Positions 1 to 11,133 of a DNA stretch of 64,000 nt are shown piece after piece. The notes under the pieces are model-generated. The model searched no databases. It had not been told where the DNA came from and saw only the letters and a program-made list of their open reading frames with translations. Positions within the stretch are counted from its first letter, which is position 1, and each line of letters starts with the position of its first letter. The position numbers and the translations under genes are program-made. This stretch comes from Phymorhynchus buccinoides (lineage: Eukaryota > Mollusca > Gastropoda > Neogastropoda > Raphitomidae). The stretch spans positions 51,092,927-51,156,926 of the forward strand of contig CM065700.1 of NCBI GenBank assembly GCA_017654935.2, read 5' to 3'.

Positions 1-116
1 TTATCCCCCCTGATACTGTGTGTGATAATACACAGTATTAGTACAGCAATACATGGTGTATAAAACAATACACCTTTATCCCCCCTGATTCTGTGTGTGA
101 TAATACACAGTATTTG
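1..116. repeat. Imperfect direct duplication, ~82 bp period
   Basis: The block beginning TTATCCCCCCTGAT followed by TGTGTGTGATAATACACAG occurs at position 1 and again near 83. Each copy contains a short palindrome (TGTGTGATAATACACA). It looks like the tail of an array that continues outside the window. Confidence 0.7.
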
Positions 117-1860
117 TTAGAATCATCCCCTAAAACTGTCAGAATCATCCCCTAAAACTGACAGAATCATCCCCTAAAACTTTGTCAGAATCATCCCCTA
201 AAACTTTGTCAGAATCATCCCCTAAAACTTTGCCAGAATCATCCCCTAAAGCTGTCAGAATCATCCCCTAAAACTTTGTCAGAATCATCCCCTAAAGCTG
301 TCAGAATCATCCCCTAAAACTTTGTCAGAATCATCCCCTAAAACTGTCAGAATCATCCCCTAAAACGTTGTCAGAATCATCCCCTAAAACTTTGACAGAA
401 TCATCCCCTAAAACTTTGTCAGAATCATCCCCTAAAACTGTCAGAATCATCCCGTAAAACTTTGTCAGAATCATCCCGTAAAACTTTGTCAGAATCATCC
501 CCTAAAACTGTCAGAATCATCCCCTAAAACTGTCAGAATCATCCCCTAAAACTTTGTCAGAATCATCCCCTAAAACTTTGTCAGAATCATCCCCTAAAAC
601 TTTGTCAGAATCATCCCCTAAAACTGTCAGAATCATCCCGTAAAACTTTGTCAGAATCATCCCGTAAAACTGACAGAATCATCCCCTAAAACTTTGTCAG
701 AATCATCCCCTAAAACTGACAGAATCATCCCGTAAAACTTTGTCAGAATCATCCCCTAAAACTGTCAGAATCATCCCGTAAAACTTTGTCAGAATCATCC
801 CCTAGAATCATCCCGTAAAACTGATCCCCTAAAACTTTGTCAGAATCATCCCCTAAAACTGACAGAATCATCCCGTAAAACTTTGTCAGAATCATCCCCT
901 AAAACTTTGTCAGAATCATCCCCTAAAACTTTGTCAGAATCATCCCCTAAAACTGTCAGAATCATCCCGTAAAACTGTCAGAATCATCCCGTAAAACTTT
1001 GTCAGAATCATCCCGTAAAACTTTGTCAGAATCATCCCCTAAAACTGACAGAATCATCCCCTAAAACTTTGTCAGAATCATCCCCTAAAACTTTGTCAGA
1101 ATCATCCCCTAAAACTTTGTCAGAATCATCCCCTAAAACTTTGTCAGAATCATCCCCTAAAACTTTGTCAGAATCATCCCCTAAAACTTTGTCAGAATCA
1201 TCCCCTAAAACTGACAGAATCATCCCCTAAAACTTTGTCAGAATCATCCCCTAAAACTGACAGAATCATCCCCTAAAACTTTGTCAGAATCATCCCCTAA
1301 AACTGTCAGAATCATCCCGTAAAACTTTGTCAGAATCATCCCCTAAAAATGACAGAATCATCCCCTAAAACTTTGTCAGAATCATCCCCTAAAACTGACA
1401 GAATCATCCCCTAAAACTTTGTCAGAATCATCCCCTAAAACTTTGTCAGAATCATCCCCTAAAACTTTGTCAGAATCATCCCCTAAAACTGACAGAATCA
1501 TCCCCTAAAATTTTGTCAGAATCATCCCCTAAAACTGACAGAATCATCCCGTAAAACTTTGTCAGAATCATCCCCTAAAAATGACAGAATCATCCCCTAA
1601 AACTTTGTCAGAATCATCCCCTAAAACTGACAGTCATCCCCTAAATCTTTGTCAGAATCATCTAAAACTTTGTCAGAATCATCCCCTAAAACTGACAGAA
1701 TCATCCCCTAAAACTGACAGAATCATCCCCTAAAACTGACAGAATCATCCCCTAAAACTGACAGAATCATCCCCTAAATCTTTGTCAGAATCATCTCCTA
1801 AAACTTTGTCAGAATCATCCCCTAAAACTTTGACAGAATCATCCCCTAAAACTTTGACAT
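117..1860. repeat. Minisatellite, 21-25 bp unit, ~75 copies
   Basis: Tandem units of the type CAGAATCATCCCCTAAAACT are followed by TTGT, GT or GA, so unit length alternates between about 21 and 25 bp. A CCCCT/CCCGT variant is interspersed. The array lies upstream of the first recognised exon and is probably in an intron of the same gene. Short open frames inside it are repeat artefacts. Confidence 0.95.
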
Positions 1861-1879
1861 TTACTAAAACTGACTTTGA

Positions 1880-2586
1880 CAATGCTGTTCTGTCACTGGA
1901 GGAAATGGCTTCAGTCTCTCCCCCTCACTGTACTGGTGGCCCCCAGCTGTGGTGAACCAATGCTGTTCTGTCACTGGAGGAAATGGCTTCAGTCTCTCCC
2001 CCTCACTGTACTGGTGGCCCCCAGCTGTGGTGAACCAATGCTGTTCTGTCACTGGAGGAAATGGCTTCAGTCTCTCCCCCTCACTGTACTGGTGGCCCCC
2101 AGCTGTGGTGAACCAATGCTGTTCTGTCACTGGAGGAAATGGCTTCAGTCTCTCCCCCTCACTGTACTGGTGGCCCCCAGCTGTGGTGAGCCAATGCTGT
2201 TCTGTCACTGGAGGAAATGGCTTCAGTCTCTCCCCCTCACTGTACTGGTGGCCCCCAGCTGTGGTGAACCAATGCTGTTCTGTCACTAGAGGAAATGGCT
2301 TCAGTCTCTCCCCCTCACTGTACTGGTGGCCCCCAGCTGTGGTGAACCAATGCTGTTCTGTCACTGGAGGAAATGGCTTCAGTCTCTCCCCCTCACTGTA
2401 CTGGTGGCCCCCAGCTGTGGTGAACCAATGCTGTTCTGTCACTGGAGGAAATGGCTTCAGTCTCTCCCCCTCACTGTACTGGTGGCCCCCAGCTGTGGTG
2501 AACCAATGCTGTTCTGTCACTAGAGGAAATGGCTTCAGTCTCTCCCCCTCACTGTACTGGTGGCCCCCAGCTGTGGTGAACCAATG
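1880..2586. repeat. Minisatellite, 78 bp unit, 9 copies
   Basis: Nine near-identical 78-bp units start AATGCTGTTCTGTCACTGG. Because 78 is a multiple of three and the unit lacks stops, frames stay open on both strands. No known protein family is recognisable in any of them, so it is treated as non-coding. Each unit contains GTGGCCCCCAG, which resembles a 3' splice site. Confidence 0.95.
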
Positions 2587-2596
2587 ATAAAACATT

Positions 2597-2693
2597 GGAG
2601 TTAATGGCTTTCAGTGTGGATTGGTTCTGGAGTTAATGTCTTTCAATGTGGATTGGTTCTGGAGTTAATGTCTTTCAATGTGGATTGGTTCAA
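2597..2693. repeat. 32 bp direct repeat, 3 copies
   Basis: Three units of GGAGTTAATGTCTTTCAATG plus TGGATTGGTTCT. The first copy differs at two or three positions. Confidence 0.9.
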
Positions 2694-2741
2694 GTACCGG
2701 TAGTAATTGTAATAATGCCAATAATATTATGATGGTTTCAG

Positions 2742-2838
2742 GAGTTTCCCCACTTCCAGGAGTTCACGGTGATTCATGACTATCTGGTCACTCCCAGCCG
2801 AAAAATGCAGGCCAGACTACGTCGCCGCGGGCAACAAG
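2742..2838 (+). CDS. ttd14: TTD14-like protein, internal exon 1 of 4 seen (CYTH-like half)
   Basis: A 97-bp exon lies between a 3' splice site (TGGTTTCAG) and a donor (GTAACG). It encodes 32 residues plus one base, beginning EFPHFQEF and including VTPSRKMQARLRRRG. That is the start of the CYTH-like domain in TTD14 (TRPL translocation defect 14) proteins, which in Drosophila are GTP- and phosphoinositide-binding factors needed for TRPL channel transport in photoreceptors. It ends in phase 1 and joins the exon at 5420 through a glycine codon. The P-loop half of the protein and the start codon are not in the window. The family assignment rests on remembered similarity, while the exon chain itself is directly supported by phase and splice sites. 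Confidence 0.65.
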
Positions 2839-3068
2839 GTAACGCACCCACTTCTGTTGTGTCTCTTTATCTTTCCTTTCTCTCTCTCTCTCTGGTTCAG
2901 ATTTTTCCCTTCTTGACACAGGGCTGAATGTAAGAAAGTATCTATGCTATCTCATTACCCTGTATGAATACAATTTTGTTCGCTCGTTCATTCGTTCTCT
3001 TTTGGAAGAATAGGCTCGGGCTAAAATGTCAATCCTTGTGTCATAAAAATTGACAGTGAAGTCTTTTG
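2839..3068. other. Intron start, mostly unique, short TC tract
   Basis: Intronic sequence follows the exon donor, with a (TC)n run near 2877-2893. No gene or element was recognised. Confidence 0.5.
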
Positions 3069-3303
3069 GTGATGATGATGGTGATGATGGTAATGATGAT
3101 GATAATGACGACAATGATGATGATGGTAATGATGGTGATGGTGGTGATGATGATGGTGATGATGGTAATGATGATGATATTGATAATGATGACAATGATG
3201 ATGATGGTAATGATGGTGATGATGATGGTGGTTATGATGATGATGATGATGGTTATGATGATGATGGTGGTTATGATGATGATGATGATGGTTATGATGA
3301 AGT
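3069..3303. repeat. (GAT)n/(GGT) trinucleotide microsatellite
   Basis: A continuous run of GATGAT with interspersed GGT, AAT and GAC triplets. All forward frames are open and give Asp-, Met- or stop-free low-complexity peptides, which are not genes. Confidence 0.95.
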
Positions 3304-3447
3304 TTAATGGTGATACATAATTTGGAAGTTATTCAAATTTATGTAAATTGGGTTGCGTCTCATTCACTGATTTCTTGTTTTTTACCCAATTTTGCTGACA
3401 TTTGCAGGAAAGTTGAAGGACAACATTGTAACGGCAAATTATAAGTA

Positions 3448-3688
3448 TTAAAGACACACTGACCCGGCTGGATTCAGTCTCTTGGTGTTTTGTTGGGTAG
3501 GTGTGACCCACATAGTCTCCACCCATACACGATCGAGGCTGCTCTTTAAAGTGATGTCTCGTTTTCATGCATGTGGGAATATGTATAGGAGTCACACCTG
3601 GTCAAAATAAGATTTCTTACCAGCGAGAGAGGGAAACCCGTGAAACCCGTGATTTTCACATGTATCTGGTGGGTCTTTAAAGTGATTA
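3448..3688. mobile_element. Degenerate relative of the AGACCC MITE family
   Basis: The right part (about 3610-3688) has AGATTTCTTACCAGC, then GAGGGAAA, CCGTGATTTT and a GGTGGGTCTTTAA end. It matches the right half of the intact MITE at 4798-4909. A TTAAAGACAC at 3447 may be the diverged left end. The interior is otherwise unrelated, so this may be a longer, older member or a partial copy. Confidence 0.45.
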
Positions 3689-3698
3689 GCCAAAGTTT

Positions 3699-4122
3699 GG
3701 CTGAAATATGGGAGATAATGGCCAATTGGCTGAAATATGGGAGATAATGGCCAATTGGCTGAAATATGGGAGATAGTGGCCAATTGGCTGAAATATGGGA
3801 GATAATGGCCAATTGGCTGAAATATGGGAGATAATGGCCAATTGGCTGAAATATGGGAGATAATGGCCAATTGGCTGAAATATGGGAGATAATGGCCAAT
3901 TGGCTGAAATATGGGAGATATTGGCTGAAATATGGGAGATAATGGCCAATTGGCTGAAATATGGGAGATAATGGCCAATTGGCTGAAATATGGGAGATAA
4001 TGGCCAATTGGCTGAAATATGGGAGATAATGGCCAATTGGCTGAACTATGGGAGATAATGGCCAATTGGCTGAAATATGGGAGATAATGGCCAATTGGCT
4101 GAAATATGGGAGATAATGGCCA
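3699..4122. repeat. Minisatellite, 29 bp unit, ~14 copies
   Basis: The unit is GGCTGAAATATGGGAGATAA followed by TGGCCAATT. It includes one truncated unit near 3919-3938 and one AACTATG variant. Since 29 is not a multiple of three, three reverse frames carry the same 29-residue repeat; these are artefacts. Confidence 0.95.
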
Positions 4123-5252
4123 GATTTCAATCTTGAATAACTGGAAAATGGCTGCACATAATGCATTCCTATCTTCAGTATTTATTAAGGAGCAATGTTG
4201 CAACACTTCCATTATTATAAAACCCAACCGGAAGTACAACCGGACGAAAGGATGAAAATGCCCAAATCTTGAATAACTCAAAAAACAGCTGCATGAAATG
4301 CATTCTTATTTTTAGTGGTTATTAAAAAATAATGTTGCAACACTGCCGCATAAATCTGAGCTGGAAGTTATTAAGAGTTATTAAAGAGTAATGTTGCAAC
4401 ACTGCCGTATAGATCTGAGCTGGAAGTTATTAAGAGTTATTAAAGAGTAATGTTGCAACACTGCCGCATAAATCTGAGCTGGAAGTTATTAAGAGTTATT
4501 AAAGAGTAATGTTGCAACACTGCCGTATAGATCTGAGCTGGAAGTTATTAAGAGTTATTAAAGAGTAATGTTGCAACACTGCCGCATAAATCTGAGCTGG
4601 AAGTTATTAAGAGTTATTAAAGAGTAATGTTGCAACACTGCCGTATAGATCTGAGCTGGAAGTTATTAAGAGTTATTAAAGAGTAATGTTGCAACACTGC
4701 CGTATAGATCTGAGCTGGAAGTTATTAAGAGTTATTAAAAGAGTAATGTGCAACACTACCGTATAAATCTGAGCTGGAAGTCATTAAGAGTTATTAAAGA
4801 CCCCCCACGTCACGTGTCACATTCCCTCTTATGCTAGGAAGATTTCTTACCAGCTATAAGAGGGAAAACAAGTGAAAACCGTGATTTTGACACGTGACGT
4901 GGTGGGTCTTTAAAGAGTAATGTTGCAACACTGCCGTATAAATCTGAGCTGGAAGTTATTAAGAGTTATTAAAGAGTAATGTTGCAACACTGCCGTATAA
5001 ATCTGAGCTGGAAGTTATTAAGAGTTATTAAAGAGTAATGTTGCAACACTGCCGTATAGATCTGAGCTGGAAGTTATTAAGAGTTATTAAAGAGTAATGT
5101 TGCAACACTGCCGTATAGATCTGAGCTGGAAGTTATTAAGAGTTATTAAAGAGTAATGTTGCAACACTGCCGTATAGATCTGAGCTGGAAGTTATTAAGA
5201 GTTATTAAAGAGTAATGTTGCAACACTGCCGTATAGATCTGAGCTGGAAGTA
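4123..5252. repeat. Minisatellite, 59 bp unit, ~14 copies, MITE-interrupted
   Basis: The core 59-bp unit contains GAGTAATGTTGCAACACTGC, then CGTATAGATCTGAGCTGGAA and GTTATTAAGAGTTATTAAA. The first 190 bp hold two strongly diverged, longer copies, as if ancestral. Variants GCATAAATC and GTATAGATC alternate in the first half. A 112-bp MITE interrupts the array at 4798-4909. Confidence 0.93.
4798..4909. mobile_element. MITE, TTAA target duplication, copy 1
   Basis: A 112-bp element begins AGACCCCCCACGTCACGTGT and ends with the inverted match ACACGTGACGTGGTGGGTCT. It is flanked by TTAA at 4794-4797 and 4910-4913. The neighbouring 59-bp units show the empty site with a single TTAA, so the insertion and target duplication are directly visible. 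TTAA duplication is typical of piggyBac-type transposition. No coding capacity. Confidence 0.85.
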
Positions 5253-5339
5253 CCATCCAGAAGTGGGAGGGAAAAGAGAGGGAAGAAACAGTAGAGGGGA
5301 GAATCCTGTCATGTTTGCTCTGAAAGGCTAGCATTAGCC

Positions 5340-5403
5340 CTCTAGTTATTATTGTGATGATGGTGGTGATGATGAAGATGTGATGATGATGATGATGATG
5401 ATG
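5340..5403. repeat. (GAT/GGT)n microsatellite
   Basis: A short GATGATG run lies immediately upstream of the 3' splice site of the exon at 5420. Confidence 0.85.
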
Positions 5404-5419
5404 GAGATCTATGTCTCAG

Positions 5420-5511
5420 GTAACTGGACCTACACACACACCATTCGTCGGCCGGAAATTGAACACGAGGTTGTGGAGCTGCGCATGCCTGTGTCGGAGA
5501 AAGACTATTCC
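5420..5511 (+). CDS. ttd14: TTD14-like protein, exon 2 of 4 seen
   Basis: A 92-bp exon lies between ATGTCTCAG and a GTGAGA donor. It completes the glycine codon from the previous exon and reads GNWTYTHTIRRPEIEHEVVE, then LRMPVSEKDYS, ending in phase 0. The WTYTHTIRRP stretch is characteristic of the CYTH-like domain in TTD14-type proteins. The last 25 bp of the exon plus the donor are repeated about 13 times just downstream. Which copy is used as the donor cannot be decided from sequence; the first gives a clean phase-0 join to the exon at 14313. Confidence 0.68.
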
Positions 5512-6282
5512 GTGAGATGGTGTTGTGTTGTGTTGTGTTGTGTGCCTGTGTCGGAGAAAGACTATTCCGTGAGATGGTGTTGTGTTGTGTGCCTGTGTCG
5601 GAGAAAGACTATTCCGTGAGATGGTGTGTTGTATGCCTGTGTCAGAGAAAGACTATTCCGTGAGATGGTGTTGTGTTGTGTGCCTGTGTCGGAGAAAGAC
5701 TATTCCGTGAGATGGTGTTGTGTTGTATGCCTGTGTCAGAGAAAGACTATTCCGTGAGATGGTGTTGTGTTGTATTGTGTTGTATACTTGTGTCTGAGAC
5801 TATTCCGTGAGATGGTGTTGTGTTGTGTTGTGTGCCTGTGTCGGAGAAAGACTATTCCGTGAGATGGTGTTGTGTTGTGTTGTATGCCTGTGTCGGAGAA
5901 AGACTATTCTGTGAGATGGTGTTGTGTTGTATTGTGGTGTATTGTGTTGTATGCCTGTGTCAGAGACTATTCCGTGAGATGGTGTTGTGTTATGTTGTGT
6001 GCCTGTGTCGGAGAAAGACTTCCGTGAGATTGTGTTGTGTTGTGTTGTGTGCCTGTGTCGGAGAAAGACTATTCTGTGAGATGGTGTTGTGTTGTGTTGT
6101 GTTGTATGCCAGTGTCGGAGAAAGACTATTCCGTGAGATGGTGTTGTGTTGTGCTGTGTTGTATTGTGCTGTATTGTATTGTGTTGTGCTGTGTTGTATA
6201 TTATAATGTATGATCATCAGAAATTGAGTATGAGAGTAATTACCGAGCTACATATGCCTGTGTCGGAGAAAGACTATTCCGT
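5487..6282 (+). repeat. Exon-edge array: exon 2 end plus donor, ~14 copies
   Basis: Units of about 45-58 bp each contain GCCTGTGTCGGAGAAAGACT, then ATTCCGTGAGATGG and a variable TTGTG tail. They reproduce the last codons of exon 2 together with its GTGAGA splice donor. Some copies lose GAGAAA or carry CAGAG. The array is intronic and each unit is a potential decoy 5' splice site. Confidence 0.9.
6219..6276 (+). pseudogene. Diverged duplicate of the 3' two-thirds of exon 2
   Basis: After ATCATCAG the sequence AAATTGAGTATGAGAG, then CCGAGCTACATATGCC, resembles exon 2 positions 5457-5490. It is followed by the conserved exon end and a GTAAGA donor. The reading frame relative to exon 2 is not kept. 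It appears to be an old copy of exon 2 at the far end of the exon-edge array. Confidence 0.6.
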
Positions 6283-6285
6283 AAG

Positions 6286-6776
6286 ATGGTGTTGTGTTGT
6301 GTTGTGGTGTGTTGTGTTGTTGTATTGTGTTGTTGTATTGTGTTGGTGTGTTGTGTTGTATTGTGTTGTGTTGTGTTGTTGTGTTGTGTTGTTGTGTTGT
6401 GTTGTTGTGTTGTGTTGTTGTGGTGTGTTGTGTTGTTATTGTATTGTTGTATTGTGGTGTTGTATTGTGGTGTGTTGTGTTGTGTTGTTGTGTGTGTGTT
6501 GTATTGTGTTGTGGTGTGTTATGTTGTATTGTTGTATTGTGGTGTTGTATTGTGGTGTGTTGTGTTGTGTTGTTGTGGTGTGTTGTGTTGTGTTGTGGTG
6601 TGTATTGTTGTATTGTGGTGTGTTGTTGTATTGTGTTGTTGTGTTGTGGTGTGTTGTGTTGTATTGTATTGTGGTGTGTTGTGTGTGTGGTGTGTTGTTG
6701 TATTGTGGTGTATTGTGGTGTGTTGTGTTGTATTGTGTTGTGGTGTATTGTGTTGTGGTGTATTGTGTTGTGTTAC
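6286..6776. repeat. (TTGTG/TATTG)n low-complexity tract
   Basis: Almost pure TTGTG, GGTGT and TATTG pentamers continue the tail of the preceding array. Cysteine/valine-rich forward and threonine/asparagine-rich reverse frames are artefacts. Confidence 0.95.
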
Positions 6777-6795
6777 AAGGTGCCTGTAAAATAAA

Positions 6796-6985
6796 CAATC
6801 TAATTTAATCATACTATACCAACACTCAAAACAACTGCATTAGCCTAAAACAACCTGGAACCTTACCCTAGCACATAGCTAAAACGAAAGTGGCCCCAAG
6901 GGACTGCACCCATACCGCAGGGAGTAGCGGGAGTGACTCCCCTTACTTCCGGGTATGACGCGCACCCTTGGGACACCGGATATGT
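6796..6985. repeat. DIRS left inverted terminal repeat
   Basis: Complementary to 12725-12880 (for example ATACCGCAGGGAGTAGCGGG against its reverse complement near 12765). The outer 42 bp are also complementary to 12558-12600. The left-end block 6800-6820 differs from the right end. Confidence 0.85.
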
Positions 6986-8039
6986 CATTCTTAAATTTTC
7001 CAGCCTTTCAATCACACCTGGGCCTACCCTGCTCCGCCTTTTCTGACTCTTGTCTATCTGGTGGGTTCGTTCCGTGTTTAGCTTTGTTCGATTCAGTTTC
7101 TTGGGAAGGCTGTTAGTCATCCTATCGATATTATTTCATTGTCATTTCTTGGTGTTCGTTTTAGTTGAAAAATTATTTCGTTCACTCTGTTGTTCGTTTT
7201 CGGGGTGGCGTCAGCCATTATGGCTTCTTGCACCCCTCGGTTTCCACTTCGGGGAAAGCAGTTTCTCTTCGGTTGTTTTTCTGTTTTCCAAGTCAGTTGA
7301 CTCTTCTTCTCTCACTAGGGACCCTTTGGGCAGGTTCTCTTAATCTTCTCAAGAAGTTTTCGTCTAATCCCCTCACAAATCCTACGTCTAACGTCCAGTC
7401 ACAGTCCGTTTCGGTTACACCGGCCTAACCGGTTTCGGAGCCCATTCCAGTTTCTCTCCCTTCGGAGGTTTCTGCTCCTTCTCCTTTTCCGTTGGACTCG
7501 CAGGCTTTGTACTACGTCACTTGGACTCTTCGGGTTTCAGGGTTCTCCCTTTCGCATCGACAGAATCTTCCTCCTATTTCGGTCTTAGCCAGAGAGGGTT
7601 CCGCCAGTTGTCTCTTCTAACGTGAGACTGTCACTGGCGCAGCCCTCTCTCCTTCTTCTGTTCACAGGCTTGCCTCCAGGAGGCCCTTGTCCGCTAAGGC
7701 CAGCGTCGACCTCAACAGGGATAGGCAATCCCTTTCCACCTCTGGTTTCCGTCCTGTGGGCTTGATGTTTACGGAACAGAGAGGCTCCCCTCCGGGGAGC
7801 TTGCCTAGTGACAGAGGTGACTCCTCTGTCACCAGACTGGCCAGTCTGTCAGGCAATCATCCGGTGGTACCTGGGAGGTACCTCCAGGATCGGGAACGGC
7901 CTGTTCCCTTTCCTGAGTCCGGGCTCAAATCCTCCACTCAGTTCGAGGGAGAGGTTACCAGGACAGTCAAATCGGTCGGTGCGGGGCACCTTCAATACCG
8001 ATAAGAGTCCATGCCCCCCTCCCGGGGGATGGCTCTCCA

Positions 8040-8390
8040 GTGATCCTGGCACTGGCGCGGTTGGGGCCTCTTGGCAGTCCCACCGCAACCGGAAATTCGC
8101 TTCTCACGGTTGTGAGACGGTTTCCTCCGGTTCTCCCGGTGCTTACCCGGTTTCACCCGGTATTCATCCGGTTTCTCCCGGTTGTCTCCCGGTTGCTTGG
8201 CCAACGCGGACATACCGGGGGATGGCACGGTTGGAGCCTCTTGGCTTTCCCACCGCAACCGGTTATTTGCCTTTCCCGGTTGCGAGACCGTTTCCTCCGG
8301 TTCTCCCGGTGTTTACCCGGTAATCATCCGGTTGTCTCCCGGTTGCTTGGCCAACGCGGACATACCGGGAAAGGGTTCGCCTAGAACCGG
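8040..8390. repeat. Tandem duplication inside the DIRS element, ~175 bp
   Basis: Two copies of a CCGG-rich segment, each with GCGGTTGG or ACGGTTGG, CCTCTTGG, CCCACCGCAACCGG and GGTTTCCTCCGG-like blocks. Each ends in CGGTTGCTTGGCCAACGCGG, then ACATACCGGG. CCGGT/CCCGG pentamers are dense here. Confidence 0.75.
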
Positions 8391-8561
8391 AAAATTCCGA
8401 TGATGAATTTCCGGTTCGTTCCTCCGGTTTGGGTCAACCGGGAATGTCCCGCTCGCACGGAGGACGCCACGTTCTCCCGGTTCCGGCCGGTGTTCAGTGA
8501 TCCTCTCACTCCCTACCGGCAGAGCCCTCTGCCAGGCATGGCCTCCGGTGGTGTTTGACTC

Positions 8562-9615
8562 TTGGGCCGCCCTTATCAGAAGCTTCAACGGCCAGACCCC
8601 TCCAGGGAATTCTCTGAGTTTCAGTCCGACTTTGAGTCAGACATGGAACTGGACCCTCAGTCGGAGGTCCCTCACTCTCTCACTGAGTCCTCGGTTCAGA
8701 ATCTTCTCAAGATTTTGTCTCGATCGTGCCCTTACGTGGTACCTGTGCGTTCCTCCCATCAGGAGTCCGCCACTGATCACGCGGTTGGCTCTCTTCTGCA
8801 GGCCAAGAGCTCCTTGACTCTCCAAGCCCCCTCCTTCCCGGAGGATTTGGTGGTTAAAGCGGAGTTCACGTTGAGGACCGGCAAGGTCCTTTCGTTGAAA
8901 CAGATTGCTGAGGCTAATCTGGGGCGTTCTCAGCCGGCCTCGTCTCAGTTCGGTTCCTTTTTGGTACCTGGATTCAGACCTTTCGTCCCCCTACCGACGG
9001 AATACCTGCCCTTCCCCTCCGTCTCCAAACCTTCTTCTGAGGAGGTGGAGTCCTTGGGGTCCTGCTGCTGTTCCTCCCGTCACGTTCAAGCCTTCGGCCT
9101 TCAAGTCTCTCGAGGAATCTCTGTCTGGTTCTCTCAGGGCTTGTGGCATGGCCACCTCTCTCGTGCAAACCTTGGCGGAGTCTCTAGGCAAATCAGCCTC
9201 TGATTCACCGGCGGTTTTTCAGTTCTTTGATCAGGTGGATGAAGCTTCCGTTGGAGTCTCTCTAGCCCTTTTGGGCAATGTGCTACAGAGCCTCTCTGAT
9301 GTCACGGCTGGTTTGAAGGTTCAAACCTGTGCCTTGGCCCGGGATTCTTTCTGGCGCAGAACAGGTCTCTTTCGTCCAGGGAAAAGGAGCGTTTTGCGCT
9401 CTCTTCCCCTTCCGGAGTCGGGCTTGTTCGGGGAAGAATCGGTTCCCCCAGTTCTCGAGTCCTCTTCAAAGAGGAAGTCAGCTGATGGCCAGAAGGCTAT
9501 CTATCGGGCCCTGTTGAACCAGCCCCGTCCCAACCATTTCGTCCGGGGTACTTCCCGTCCCGCTCTAAGAGTGTGGGATACTCCTCTAGGCCTCCTCCCC
9601 AGTTCAAGGCCTTGA
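8562..9615 (+). pseudogene. DIRS gag-like region, frameshifted
   Basis: Two overlapping forward frames (8562-9203 and 8905-9615) read as one degraded protein. The N-terminal part is acidic (SDFESDMELDPQSE). The C-terminal part has a helical stretch (about 9079-9350, including SLVQTLAESLGKSASDS) and a basic tail. Position between the left terminus and the recombinase fits the Gag of DIRS elements, and the composition is Ser/Leu/Pro-rich. The frame change lies between about 9040 and 9080. No zinc knuckle is visible. Gag assignment is by position and general resemblance only. Confidence 0.45.
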
Positions 9616-9639
9616 GGCCCCCCTTCCCAGTCTTCTCGT

Positions 9640-11130
9640 GGCAACAGGAGGCCGAGCCTTCCAAGAAACGGCGATCCTGTCCGTTGGAGATCCTCCAGAG
9701 GAAGTGGAGGACCTTCTCTTGAAGGGCGCGGGCGCGAGTGAACGATCCCAGTCCGGGTTTTCTATTCCCGACTTTTTCAACCGGTCCTGTCAACCGGTTT
9801 TATCAAAAAATTCCGACCGTTTTCGGCCCATTCTGACTCTAATTGGCCGGCGATCTCTTAGGCCGTTTAAAGGTTTTTTTGTTCTTCTGTTCTCTACCGT
9901 TTCCAAGTCAGTACCGTTGAAATGGGTTTTTTCCACGGTTATCCTGACGTCACTTGGATACTCTGTTCACAGTCTCAGCCTCGGAGGACACAGGTGGTGT
10001 CCGACCTCTCAGTAACGAAGGCGGTCACACTTCGCTGTCCCCTCGGTTTTCTTAGTCTGATGGGGTCGATTTCGGAGCTCCTTCCTCTGGCCTGGGTATA
10101 CATAGGCCCTTGCAGAGAGAAGTCAGAGTGCGCACTCCTTCTTTCACGGTTTCAACCATGAGTTGTTCAACCTGTTGACTCGTTCGGCCGTTCCAGTCAT
10201 CCTGTTTCGGTCTGGTTCCGTCCCGATCTGGCTTTAACTGTCCGGCTAGCATGATCTTCCCTTCTCAGCCGTCAGATCACCGAACGGCACAGCTTTCAAC
10301 CTAAAGTTGTTCGACGGGGTGATTTTTGCCTTCCTTCAGGCCCCCCCCCTTTTTGGTCTTCGGCGTCTCGTTCCGACCGTTTTTTATGGTTTAGGTCGAG
10401 GTGTGTCATCGTCACGTTTGCACACTGTTTCGCTTTTTGTCTACATGTTTTCCTTTTCGGTGGGGACTTTTCCGCGTCATCTGGTTCGATTTGACGTCAT
10501 GCGATAGCAACTATGTTGCTGTTGCTGTCTGTTCCTACTTCATAGGCAGTTTTTTATTTTTATTTTTACCTCCCTACCGATCGAATTGTCTCCGCTGGTT
10601 TTTCACCCAGTCAACGGGGGTCCCTTTCGTCGGTCTTAGCATGTAGAGTTGGTTACGAAGTGCAGTCGCACATTCGTACCGTGGTTTCTCAGTTTGCTAG
10701 GTCAGAGGCTGAATCTGCTGCTCTTGCGGATTCTCATCCTAGTACTAGCTGTCTCTATCCCGCCATCGGTCCTTTGCTTGCCCGACATTCTGAACTAGTC
10801 TTGTCCAGTTTGTTTTCTGACCCAGACTCGCCCCTTCGATCGATATTTTCCAGTTCGAAAGGGCGTAGCAGTGTGTAGTGGCCCGGTCCGGCCACTCATA
10901 GTCCGTAATGTATCAGGCCTTGGCTGCTCTAGGTGACTCGATGCGGAGTTTGTCTTCTTCAGTATGAGTTCCATGGCCTTAGGTGCTACCGTACCGCTAA
11001 GCTGTACGCCACCACTGTCTCGCACTTCTTGCTGAAGTGCATGCCGTTGTATTCCTCCCCTCTGATGGCACTAATCCCCCGGGTGTTGAAGAAGTCCTCC
11101 GGGAGCACCCGGACTTGATTCTCGTCACAC
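9640..11130 (+). pseudogene. Expected DIRS RT/RNase H region, not recognisable
   Basis: In DIRS elements this interval should hold reverse transcriptase and RNase H. All three frames carry multiple stops. I could not find the catalytic YxDD box or RNase H acidic motifs. A short KNSDRFRPILTL near 9800 faintly resembles the RT motif 'KKxGxxRPIxxL'. Near 11037-11140 a reading VLREHPDLILVTPCGP resembles the linker that usually precedes the recombinase. The pol domain therefore looks deleted or heavily mutated. Confidence 0.35.
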
Positions 11131-11133
11131 CAT

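Noticed and set aside
117..1860. CRISPR-like array
   Set aside because: Repeats are directly adjacent with no unique spacers, and the genome is animal.
1864..2595. 243-codon reverse frame with 26-residue repeats
   Set aside because: 78-bp repeat; no homologous protein repeat recognised and the opposite strand is equally open.
3066..3320. Asp-rich or Met-rich small proteins
   Set aside because: GAT trinucleotide microsatellite.
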